A stretch of DNA of 64,000 nt from Isoetes taiwanensis (Eukaryota > Streptophyta > Lycopodiopsida > Isoetales > Isoetaceae), in contig JAJEKV010000401.1 in the NCBI GenBank assembly GCA_021234155.1, forward strand, positions 62,001 to 126,000, in the 5' to 3' direction. The position numbers and the translations under genes were made by a program. The notes below the pieces were generated by a model. That model saw nothing but the letters and a program-made list of their open reading frames with translations. It ran no database searches and was not told where the DNA came from. Below, in pieces: positions 24,991 through 34,739 of the stretch. The first letter of the stretch is position 1. Each line of letters opens with the position of its first letter.

Positions 24991-25758
24991 TTTCAACAAA
25001 GTTTAAATTGAAACGCACTTATTTAAGAAGTGCGTTTGAAAGATTCCTCTAAAAAATCTAAAAAATCTTAAGATTTAGCTAAAAAAAGAGGCCTTGATTG
25101 GTTTTAGCCAAAATTTATGCAAAAAACTTTTCCGAAAATAGTGATTTTGCATGCAAGTTTAATGAAGAGAAGTTCCAAAAAAAATAAAATCCTATTTTGG
25201 GGGTTAACAAACCATTATGCAAGCCAAGAAATAATAAGTAGCAAAATGATGAAGATTAGAATGAGACGTTTTAACTTTGTTCATGAGCATTTAAGGAATT
25301 GCATGTTGTAGAAGCCATCCAATGTGATGCCACACAACAAATATAGGTTACGTTCTAAAAACTCAAAAATGCAATTATATGCAGCGATAAGCATAGGATA
25401 CCATAACACCACATTTCGCTTTGGCAACCCTTCAGGATTATTTAAAACAAATCACATGGATATCCAATCACATACGTGAGTTTAAATATAATAACATGTG
25501 CTAGCGTGGAAGGAACAATCACAGGGGACATCATGTGTAATGGATGTCATATGTATGCTATCTTACATGTTATGGTTATCGAACATGGAACTTCCGTAAA
25601 ATGATGGTTGTACCTTCATTTGCTTGATGCATGCCATTAGTGCATACATCTCAACTTCCAAGCTCATCATTACTTTATATTTTGCATAAACAAAATTTTC
25701 TAAGTGAGAAATCTAGACGCCTAAGGCTGCATCATTTGGTTTATATTTAACATGATTA

Positions 25759-26345
25759 TCAAAGTGAGAAATTTAGATTTAAAGTAACAATATGATGTGA
25801 CAACTCTTGAAGAAGCCACTTTGCTAGTCCAAAATCTGAAATCGAGCATCGCAAATTGGAATCACAGAGTGCATAATTGCAAAGTACACCGCAGTACTTC
25901 ATCCGAAGCTCATGGTCTACACCAAGTGAGATATTACATGATTTGATATCAACATTTATGATGTGTCTTTGACAGACTTGTGGAAATAGTGAAGACCACA
26001 GCAAAGCATCAACTGTTATGTGGTGCCTTGCGTGCCGACCCAATGCTTGTCTCAGAGGACCCGATGCACATAGTAATTTAAGTTGCAACTAGAGGTGGAA
26101 CCAAATACATTCAGAACCATGAAGGAACAAACCATGAAGAAGCGCAACGAGGCTTCCACAAGGACAAAGTGAGGCTTCCATATTGTTACCAGTGTGATAT
26201 CCTGATCTAATATTTGGCGCTTGATATCCGTGACTTGTGAGACATTTGCAAAGAAAAAAATCATGTTTGGAATGGAGTAATCTTCATGACCAACCCCATA
26301 AACAGTCTTTACAGTTTTAGCTCCATGAAGTAGTACAAGGAAAAA
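25759..26345 (-). pseudogene. Receptor-like cytoplasmic kinase (RLCK VI / RBK-like) fragment
   Basis: On the minus strand: a CPCGSLVALLHG stretch near 26140 (matches SPxGSLASLLHG of RLCK VI), then VCQRHIINVDIKSCNISLG (kinase catalytic loop, HRD changed to NVD), then SDFGLAKWLLQELSHH near 25810 (activation segment; DFG present, AKWLPEQWTHH in the family). Frames are shifted and the N-lobe and C-lobe ends are absent, so it is dead. It lies within the TIR elements and looks like a host gene fragment carried along. Functional RLCK VI kinases are cytosolic Ser/Thr kinases that interact with ROP GTPases. Confidence 0.7.
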
Positions 26346-26814
26346 AAATATTTGAGGCCTTCTACCTGTATTGCAGTTCAGGAGAGTGTATCGGTCTCCT
26401 AGAACAGGAGTTCAGGAGTGCAGCCGAACTTCTAAATCTGCCATTCAAAACCATTCAAAACCGCTATCCCCGCGGTGCCGACCCATTCAAAATGTAAGAA
26501 CCTCGGCTACCCCCCTGTGCCGAATTGTGTGAAAAACCTTGAAAACCGACACTGTGTGAAAACCTTGAAAACTAGACTGTGAAAGCATTCGACCCGTCGA
26601 CACCAGTATGGAAACCTATTCGACATGTGTGGATGAAGAAGCTGGGCCGCATTAAGAGTGTAGAACCTAAAAATTTTTTTTTCTTCAAAGCTTCTTCGGA
26701 CTAAGAAACAAGCCCTTCAGATCACTAAGAAACTCATGCCGCACCAACAAACACCTTAAATCGTTAGATTATCACAACCCTAAAGTTTTCCTCGCACAAG
26801 TTTTCCTAGCCAGA

Positions 26815-27275
26815 GATAAATTTATACCGTCAAAAGCATCCGCCATGTTTTAACCAGGGCAAAATCATGTTATATCCATGGAGTGTCAAGTTATAACCAT
26901 AAATAAAGTTTCATTTACCAAAAATTTCTTGTTATAATGCATTGAATTTTTAACTAAATCTTTTTCAAGAGAGCTCGTGGTATAAATTTATACCGTGACT
27001 ATAAATTTATACTGCTCCCGATATTTTCACATGTGGGGAGATGGTATAAACTTATACCGCTTGAGCTCACCGGCGGTATAAATTTATACCACTTGAGTTC
27101 TTTCCTTGCATACCGCTTGAGCTCACGTGGTAAAATTTGTATCGCTTGAGCTCATGCGTATAAATTTATACCGCTCACTAAATTCAATGTATCACTTGAG
27201 CTCACGTTGTAAACATTTATACCGCTGGGTGCAATGCCTCATGAGCTCCCATTTGGTATAAATTTATATCGCCCA
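26815..27275. repeat. Palindrome cluster 1 (GGTATAAATTTATACC)
   Basis: Exact copies at 26979-26994 and 27075-27090, variants at about 26816, 26999, 27043, 27158, 27211 and 27255. Spacers repeat GCTTGAGCTCAC. Non-coding. Confidence 0.9.
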
Positions 27276-28099
27276 ATAACATTAATGCTTACTTAACTAA
27301 AACTAAAAAAATATTAATGCTTACTTAACTAAAACTAAAAGACACCTTTTAATGAAACAATCATGATGTACGATTACCTGGCCATCATCTGGTAACCGAA
27401 AGCGCATTTTGGATCAACTATACGGGAAGCTCACAAGTTGCCTGTTGTGACTCAAACAATACTGAGGTTAGCATGCGGGTTGTGGTTTCATTGATTGACA
27501 ATGCTGAGGAACGTATACTTTTCATAGTGAGGCAGAGGACAAGAATAGCTCTGGTGATCATGGTCTCAACGTGTCAGACCATGACATGCATCCTGAATTA
27601 GCCGCAGTCTAACTTTATTCAAAATGCCAAATCTACCACATTTTTTACAATTTTGTTCAAAAATTTGTAGTGATTTCAAAAACTTTGAATGCAGTATCTT
27701 TTTGTCGCTCTAATGCACTTGAAGCTTTTTTCAATGTCTACTTTTTTTTAGTCTCTGAAATTGCTACTATTTTTCATACTAAACTAGGGGGCTAAAAGGG
27801 GGTATCAAACAATTTTGCATGGAAGCTAAGTTGAATTGCCCCCTCCAAAATAGTACCTAAAATATCCAAATTGTCACACTTGTCACAAATTTGCCTCGAA
27901 AAGGGGTCTTTTTGAGGGGATTTTAGGGAATCTTTTAAAGATTCCTTTTAAAGTGCATTTGGAGCAAATAAGTGCGTTTCATTTTAAACATTGTTTTTCT
28001 CCTTCAATGCATCTGAAATGAAAATATGTTTAGGAAAGAACCTACTTTTAGTTAGAACTAGGCAAGAACACGTCCTGGAAGCTTACTTTTAGTGTGAAG

Positions 28100-28640
28100 T
28101 GTCCTTGCATTTTGTCTCGAGCTTTTAATTCGTGAGCATGTAGCACAAACAGACATCCGGTGCTTTTCTAGGAATGGACACTGGTGAGAAAACTCTTTTT
28201 TTCCAGAGAGCACAAGAAAGTAAAGAGTAGTGCATAAAGCGTTCTCTCACCTCAACACACATCTCCTTATAATTATCGAGACTTCTTTGTTTCGCGGAAA
28301 TTGTTGTCACTCAAGTGGTACATGGGGCTGTTAGGAGTTTCTCGCAAGACTCCTTAAAGAAACCTTCCATCCAAGAAATACATTGAAGGGCATGAATTCG
28401 GATATACCTCCCGAATGGCGTGAGTCATTAATGCCGGATTCTTGTCAAGCCTTTTCTTCAGCGGTCAAGTCGTCACGCCTAAAGCATGAATCAATTTGAA
28501 GGCCGTTTGACGACGGCGTGGCCACCAAGTTGTGTAAGTAAACTTCTCACCACAATCAGGCCTAATATTGAAGGCTAAGTAGCCCCTTTGGTCTAGCAGA
28601 GTCATTGAATCGTAACTATCACTTAATCAACCTCAATTCC
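28100..28640 (-). other. Possible downstream exon(s) of the proline-rich gene
   Basis: Minus-strand open stretches in shifting frames: GEKFTYTTWWPRRRQTAFKL near 28540, then MTHAIREVYPNS, PMYHLSDNNFRE, NYKEMCVEVRERFMHYSLL. The composition looks protein-coding but I recognise no family. It could be the rest of the gene whose start is at 29430 or a separate remnant. Confidence 0.35.
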
Positions 28641-28641
28641 T

Positions 28642-29430
28642 TTAGTCCAATCTTAAGCAAACAACGTTGAGAACAACAATGCTTTGTATGTGTTGCCGCA
28701 AGTGAGCCTCGTCCATGAGTTTCTTTCTTCTAACGGTTGTACATGCTTTCTTGTGTAAATTACGCTTAAGATTCTTACTTGCAGGGGCTTTGAATTCGAA
28801 CATGGAGTCTTGTGGCTTCGGTAGGTCCTCGTCTGAGACATCAACATGAGGTGTTTCTTCGTCTGAGAGATCAACATGAGGTGTACTTGTAGATGCTGAG
28901 AGGTTTGATGTGGGCAAGTCCTGGGGGGAGGTGCTTTCCCTCTCTCTGGGAAAAAGTAATCGAGGTTGGTGACGTAGTTGACCAGCTCCTGAAGTGTCGT
29001 AGAACACAGGAGTTGCGTGTCGCTGACTGCTCCCACTTGTTGTAGTACCATTTAGCGAAATGGATGGAGTTGGCGTAATTTGCCTCCGGGGAGGGAGCCT
29101 ACGGTGGACTATGGGCGACGCACTAAAATTAACTGGAGGAGGTAGTCTGAGCTCTCTAGCCTGTGGTGGAGTAAAACGCATTGGTGGGGGCAAACGACGT
29201 TCAGGAGCAGGGTGTGGTGGAGTAAATTGAACTGGTGGTGGAAGCCGAGGTGGTCGTGCTGGAGTAAGCTCAACAGAGCTGGGTGTTGGAATGTCGGAGC
29301 TAGAATATTCATGACTACTTCCTGGTGTCTGTTGAGGAGGTGTGAAACTCATTGCAGGTGGGAGCCTGCGAACAGGAGTTGGAGGCTCGCAGGTTTTTTT
29401 CTCGAGCCATACCGTAAAGTTAGGCCACAT
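28642..29430 (-). CDS. Hypothetical proline-rich, repeat-containing protein of element B
   Basis: A clean 262-codon frame, the longest unbroken ORF inside the insertion, starting MWPNFTVWLEKK. The first 130 residues hold at least six degenerate repeats of RLPPPxxFTPP type. An acidic tandem repeat follows (STPHVDLSDEETPHVDVSDE) and then a basic C-terminus with KKACTTVRRKK, possibly a nuclear signal. No catalytic motif. It is transcribed away from the ParB-methyltransferase gene. A palindrome (29433) lies immediately upstream of its ATG, and none lie within it. It is probably an element-encoded protein or its first exon. No function assigned. Confidence 0.5.
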   Translation of the reverse strand: MWPNFTVWLEKKTCEPPTPVRRLPPAMSFTPPQQTPGSSHEYSSSDIPTPSSVELTPARPPRLPPPVQFTPPHPAPERRLPPPMRFTPPQARELRLPPPVNFSASPIVHRRLPPRRQITPTPSISLNGTTTSGSSQRHATPVFYDTSGAGQLRHQPRLLFPRERESTSPQDLPTSNLSASTSTPHVDLSDEETPHVDVSDEDLPKPQDSMFEFKAPASKNLKRNLHKKACTTVRRKKLMDEAHLRQHIQSIVVLNVVCLRLD

Positions 29431-29431
29431 C

Positions 29432-30126
29432 AGTATAAATTTATACGACAGAAGAACAGACGGTATAAATTTATACAGAGATGGTATAAATTTATACAGG
29501 AAAGGGAAACTCTTGGCGGCAGACAGTATAAATTTATACGGAGATGGTATAAATTTATACAGAGGAGGGCAACATAGAACAGAAACGGTATAAATTTATA
29601 CCTAAAACTCATGCACACTTGTATTGGAAACTTTATGGAGAAACGCTTATACCGAAACGGCACTTAGCGAGGGGGGTACTTAGCCCTGGGCTACCGCCAC
29701 CCTATTTTCCATATACATTATTTGAAGTATAAGGCCATGGACCCCTTTATATATCCCTTCTTATTTGCTCTCCTAACGCTCTATACGCTTAGTCCATACG
29801 GCCATGGCCACGTAAGTCTACTTCTCCGCATCGCTTTTAGTTTCTCTTTTTGTTTTAATCATTTAGAGTGGTAGCTCGAAGCGGTATAAATTTATACCGA
29901 GATGGCTCGGTCGGTATAAATTTATCAGTAGCTAAATTTATACCGCCTCCGCTTTCAGAACACACCTTATAAATTTATACCGACAGAACACGGAGCGGTA
30001 TAAATTTATACGATTGTGTTCGAGCTTATATAATTTATACCGCCGAGCACGGGCTTATAAATTTATACCCACCCGTATTATCTCGGTATAAATTTATACC
30101 GCCGAGTTTCGGCGTATAAATTTATA
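29432..30126. repeat. Palindrome clusters 2 and 3 (GGTATAAATTTATACC)
   Basis: 29432-29602: six copies, the last exact (29587-29602), spaced 13-45 bp. 29880-30126: about eight copies, exact at 29883-29898 and 30085-30100, spaced by GC-rich words such as CCGAGCACGGG. Between them 29610-29880 is unique sequence with no gene seen. Frames encoding repeated YKFIP or INLYR peptides here are products of the palindrome. Confidence 0.9.
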
Positions 30127-30363
30127 TTGTTTCAAAATTGTTTCTAATCTTGGTGTCTAGTGCTTAAAGAATGGACCCGAACCTTAATATTTTAGTAATA
30201 TTGTTGTGTTTTAAGCTTAAATAAGACAAAAAAAGTGTTAATTAATTGTGGATTTTATGCCCTTTTAGCCTCTGCTTTTCTTTGTTTTTGTGTGTCAAAA
30301 AGTAAAAATGTGTTATTTTTCTTAAAAAATGGTTTTTAACTCACGCCCGCCCAAGGATAAAGT

Positions 30364-30640
30364 TTGTGCAAAAGGCCAATCTTCGTGTCAATCTTCACAG
30401 TCGCACCTCACCGTGCCATGACGCATTTAACCAAAAAGACCGACGTGGGGGCAAGAGAGAGCAAACCAACTGAGGCGTACCTGTACTTGTGCCATCATTC
30501 AGGGAAGGGCAAGTACAAGGCCGATGATTATTATCTTGCCGGCGAAATAATAAACCTGGTTGCTACAGAAAACGAAAATGAACTTTTAATGAAGTGCATG
30601 CATGACAATGGGGAAGTCTTCTACGTTTATACCGCTCGAG
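30364..30640 (+). other. Conserved exon-like ORF in duplication unit 1
   Basis: Open frame with YLCHHSGKGKYKADDYYL and NENELLMKCMHDNGEVF, ending where a palindrome cluster starts. Unit 2 (31050-31411) encodes the same peptide with breaks and continues past the point of truncation to a good donor (GCTAT|GTAAGT at 31411/31412). It is probably a duplicated 5' exon of the ParB-methyltransferase gene. No domain recognised. Confidence 0.4.
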
Positions 30641-30815
30641 CACGAGCCGTATAAATTTATACCGTTCAAGAACACTTGCGGTATAAATTTATACCGATTG
30701 TGTTCTGGAGCGGTATAAATTTATACCGCTCGAGCACGGGCGTATAAATTTATACCGACCCAGAGCCATCTCGGTATAAATTTATACCGCTCGAGCTCGG
30801 GGCGTATAAATTTAT
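30634..30815. repeat. Palindrome cluster 4
   Basis: Six copies, exact at 30680-30695, 30712-30727 and 30773-30788, with spacers such as CGCTCGAGCACGGGCG. Confidence 0.9.
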
Positions 30816-32549
30816 ATTGTTTCAAAATTGTTTCGGAATCTTGGTGTCTAGTGCTTAAAGAATGGACCCGAACCTTAATATTTTAGTAATATTGTTGTGT
30901 TTTAAGCTTAAATAAGACAAAAAAAGCGTTAATTAATTGTGGATTTTATGCCCTTTTAGCCTCTCGTTTTTTACCGCTTTTTGTGTGTCAAAAGTCAAAA
31001 ATGTTCTCGCTTTCTTACTAAAAAAAATGGTTTTAACTCACGCCCGCCCAAGGATAAAGTTTGTGCAAAAAGGCCAATCTTCAGGTCAATCTTCACAGGC
31101 GCGCACCTCCCGTTACCACGACGCATTTTAACCAAAAGACCGGGACGGGGGGCAAGAGAGAGCAAAACCAATCGAGGCGCACTGCATTTGTGCCATCATT
31201 CGTGGAAGGGCAAGTACAAGGTCGATGATTATTATCCCCGCCGGCTAAATAATAAACCCGTTGCTACGTAAAACGAAAATGAACTTTTAATGAAGTGCAT
31301 GCATGACAATGGGGAAGTCTTCTACGTTCTCAGTAGTAACATGCTTAGATTAAGCATGTGCAAGCCCAAAGACGGAATGAGTACATATCCGGAAAATTAC
31401 AAGGGCGCTATGTAAGTTATTCTTAGTGGCTTTACGATAAATTTATACCGCTCATCCTCCTAACTAAACCCCGCACACAGGGATATAGTGGACATTTTGA
31501 TGTCGCTGGTGCTTTGGAAAAAAATGAAAAGGTGTTGGTCAAAGGTCCGTGGGTACCCCCACTACTATCGAAGAGGAAGAAAATGTTGATTAAGTAGAAG
31601 AAGAAGAGGAGGAAATAGTAATACCAAAGGGAAAGGGTAGGAAGCATTCCCCGGTAGTAGAGATACATAACCTCCCACCAAAAAAAAAAGACTAGAACCA
31701 CAAAGGCATTGACTATAGAGGAGTCGCCAGGCTCTTCGGAAGGCCCTCAGGGTGCAGATATTGTTGTGAAGCCCGTGGACAAGTCAAGTGCTATTCTAAA
31801 AAAGGTTAATGACACTAAACTGCTTAAGCAAACAATTTCCTTGACATTGAGCACTATTAAGAGGCCGCCTAAAAATGAAGATGGGGTCGAGAGTTCTTCA
31901 GTATTTAAAGTCAGACGCAAGACACATGTGGCTATACTCAAGCAAAGAATGAGAAGGAATCCTCATGCCCATGTGTCGCCACTTGTTGTAATGGTTGACA
32001 GGAGTCAGTGCAACCAACTAAAAGATTATAAAAAGGCTAACTTTGAGGATTACACATATTTTGTACTTGGAGGCACACATAGTTACAAAGCAAGGAAGGA
32101 ACTTTCAAAAGAAGAATCCCGTGAATTAAGTTTGGAAGAGCGAGAAGCACATATCTCACGCTTGGAGTCACGTGCATTTAGGAAGCAAAGGTCATTGCCG
32201 TGAGTCATAATCTCGACAATGACTTCAGACTAAAAATGAGTCTTATAGACAAGATCCGCTTCATGCACCGGGAATACGTAGAGTTCAAGCAAGTGCATGG
32301 GGAGGACTTCAAAAAACAAAAGAACAAGCTCCAAGAACTTCGAGAAGCTTGTGTCACAGAGTGCTGCCTCAGCTACGATTCAGATAAGAAGCCCATAATG
32401 GCTGTGAAGCAGTACGACAATTACTTCCAGCTTGCTTTCAGAGATGGTCAAGTAAGTAAAAGCTTTAATTTAGTTGTCTGTAGTATTCTTAGCATAGCTG
32501 AGTTTGTATATTAACATCGAACTTTGTAAATGCGTACCAAGGAAGACCA

Positions 32550-32835
32550 GCCACGGTATAAATTTATACCGTGCCTGGTTACAGTATAAATTTATACCGT
32601 GACCAGACACAAGATGCGGATAAATTTATACCATCACCGTGCACTGCAGATAAATTTATACCGATCACCGGGGTGACGGGATCACCAGCACGGTATAAAT
32701 TTATACCGCGGTGCACGGTGATCGTGATAAATTTATACTGCGTCGGCAGCAGATACTTCCAGATAAAGTCATACCGTTGCCAGGCACGGTATAAATTTAT
32801 ACCGTCACCAGGCACGGTATAAATTTATACCGTGC
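32550..32835. repeat. Palindrome cluster 5, inside an intron
   Basis: About ten copies within the intron that starts at 32452, exact at 32555-32570, 32692-32707, 32789-32804 and 32816-32831. Spacers repeat GTGCCTGG / CCAGGCAC and GTGACC / GGTCAC, so the arms are longer than 16 bp in places. Confidence 0.9.
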
Positions 32836-33904
32836 CTGGTATTCCGTGTGCAATAATATAGTAGACAGAGTAACCAACGCTTGTTCGCCATTCAAAACTA
32901 AAATACTTGTGTTCGATCACAACAGTGTGGGATCTTCAAGAAAGAATATTTTGTATGTTCAAGATGGTGAGCCGAAAAGAACAATCTAGCTCACTTGGGA
33001 AAAAAACCAAAAAAAAAGGTGGTGAGGCAAAACAAAAAAAACATGAGCATTGTACCGGATGCGCCATGTGGTTTGAAAAGCAAAGAAATTTTTGTAAGAC
33101 TTCTAGAAAAAGTTGTGGCCAAAGAATTTACTCGGAATTTAAATGGCCAAAGAAGCTAAGACGTAAGCCACACTTTTATGTCGTGTTCTTTGATTCTTAA
33201 TTTTGTCTGATCACATTTTTCCCTCCGCAAATGAAAAGACATTGTCACCGCCAAAGTGTAATTAATGAAGCAACTTAACCTGGAGGACTGGGAGGAGTGC
33301 AAGGCTTTATATCCAACCTCTACTACAGATACTATTATCAGAGAGCACGCTGTTAACTTCAGTGGCTGGGTAAGTTGTACAGAAAATACTTTTTGTTTTC
33401 GTGCCTTTGTCTCACAGTTTTCTTGCAGAATAAGAAGAAAGGCCTACCAACAGGATTTTTAAACCTGGTTCGTAGGGCCAAGGAGGAGAGGCAGAGACTG
33501 AAAGTAATTGAGCAAGGAAAGCAAGTCAACACTAGCAGCTTTGACACTACTTACGAGAGATTCACTACATTTGGTCGACGCCCAAGACATGTGGTTGTTC
33601 GTGGTGACCGCGACGAGGTCGGGACTCTTTTTTAGACAAACAAAATTTTTACGTTATGCATTGTAGATATTCCTTATGGCTTCAAAATCAAGGATAGCAC
33701 TTTTGACGAGGAGGCTTTTACTCACGCAAGTCCGTTCTTTCTTGGATGGCCTAAAAGAAGTCACGACATCTGAAAACCGAGGGTCATCATTTTTCATTCC
33801 GACCGCAGACGCGATGTCGATTGCTAAAGCCATTGGGAGTCGCTCAGAACGCTTAATTGCGTATGGTAAGCTTTGAATTTCTTGCTTTTCTATTTACTTT
33901 AACA

Positions 33905-33985
33905 CCACGGTATAAATTTATACCTCAATTAAGCCGTGGTATAAATTTATACAAAGAAGGCAATGGTGGTATAAATTTATACCGC
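33905..33985. repeat. Palindrome cluster 6, inside an intron
   Basis: Three copies, exact at 33909-33924 and 33968-33983, within the intron 33866-34056. Single further copies lie at about 31437 (intron 31412-31480) and 34718 (just past the stop codon). Confidence 0.9.
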
Positions 33986-34739
33986 CACACCACTTAACTA
34001 ACTTATTTTGTTCGTTTTCTTTTCTCGCCAATGTTTAATTGCTTTTTGTTTGGCAGGCTAAAACAAATGTCAAAGGACATGGTGGTGGTCCGCGCTTAGT
34101 AAGTCGCTTTGAACATTTCCATATTGGTTTTTACAGCGCGGACGCCAAAAAAACCATGGTTCATTTCAACACGCAGAATGAAAAGACTCCACCCTGCAAC
34201 GCCTTTCAGTTTCCGGCTGTTCTACAAAAATTGAGAGACCCACAACGACAAGGAGCTGTGGTATCTCATTATCAGAAGCCACAATGGCTAATTAATAATT
34301 TAATTCAGTGGTTTTCGCCCAGGAGACTGGATTCTAGATGCATTTTCGTGCTCGGAGTTTGCGCCTAAGCAAGGGCGCAATGTTGTCTCCGTCGACATAG
34401 ACCAGGACAAAATATGTTTCATCGGACCGTGATAAGCTCTTGTGAATCCTTTCCTGATGAAAACGAGGAACTGGGAGCAAAAAACGGTGCTGGCGATGTG
34501 AAAGGCACATATACAGAAATCCAGCCTCCACTTACGGGAAGAAGAGATGAGGAGGTGGAGTTTGTCGATCTGGAACCTGTGGTGCCCTCGAGCGAAAAAT
34601 CAGCCTGCACTGCACTACCATTGGAATCGGGAGGGGGCGTCTCGCTATTAAAACCGCAAGTAAGAGATGCATCCTAAGGGGAACGAGAGTCCAGTGGACT
34701 GGGAAGAGCCACCTCCCGTATAAATTTATACAGACAGTA

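Larger units (their letters stand above)
22871..27996. mobile_element. TIR element A (ends ACAAxGTTTAAAATGAAACGCAC)
   Basis: The left end at 22871 and right end at 27996 are inverted repeats. The similarity extends inward about 400 bp at lower identity, including GACAATTT..TTTAGGTAC and a shared stretch near AACAAAATTGT. Each end carries the palindrome-like GGAATCTTTxAAAGATTCC. Contents: a DUF7869-type gene remnant, the left end of element B, an RLCK kinase fragment and the first palindrome cluster. Confidence 0.7.
29960..31330 (+). repeat. Tandem duplication, period 691 bp
   Basis: TGGTGTCTAGTGCTTAAAG occurs at 30151 and 30842. The match runs from the palindrome-rich upstream part (about 29960/30650) to GGGGAAGTCTTCTACGTT (30636/31327). 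The second unit has small deletions that close its frame. Confidence 0.85.
31050..34677 (+). pseudogene. Multi-exon ParB-like domain plus beta-class DNA methyltransferase gene of element B
   Basis: Exons by splice sites: up to 31411; 31481-32451; about 32927-32964 and 33040-33170; 33265-33369; 33429 to about 33640; 33667-33865; 34057-34677. Exon 2 has an acidic run, an NLS-like PPKKKRLEP, and a ParB/sulfiredoxin-fold stretch FVLGGTHSYKARKEL, then AVSHNLDNDFR. The later exons give VDIPYGFKIKD (methyltransferase motif IV, DPPY type), GPRLVSRFEHFHIGFYS, YQKPQWLINNLI (motif X) and GDWILDAFS followed by NVVSVDIDQDK (motifs I and II). Order IV-X-I is that of beta-class N6-A/N4-C DNA methyltransferases. 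An acidic tail ends at the 34677 stop. Frame shifts near 32185 and 34320, and a stop near 31587, make this copy inactive. I recall similar ParB-methyltransferase proteins from mosses and lycophytes, but cannot search. Confidence 0.75.

Noticed and set aside
29212-32822. Open frames with repeated YKFIP / INLYR peptides on both strands (29212-29663, 32571-32822)
   Set aside because: They are translations of the TATAAATTTATA palindrome, which reads open in several frames on both strands.
26815-34735. CRISPR-like array
   Set aside because: The repeat is a plain palindrome with irregular spacers of 5 bp to kilobases, in introns of a eukaryotic gene; no cas genes.
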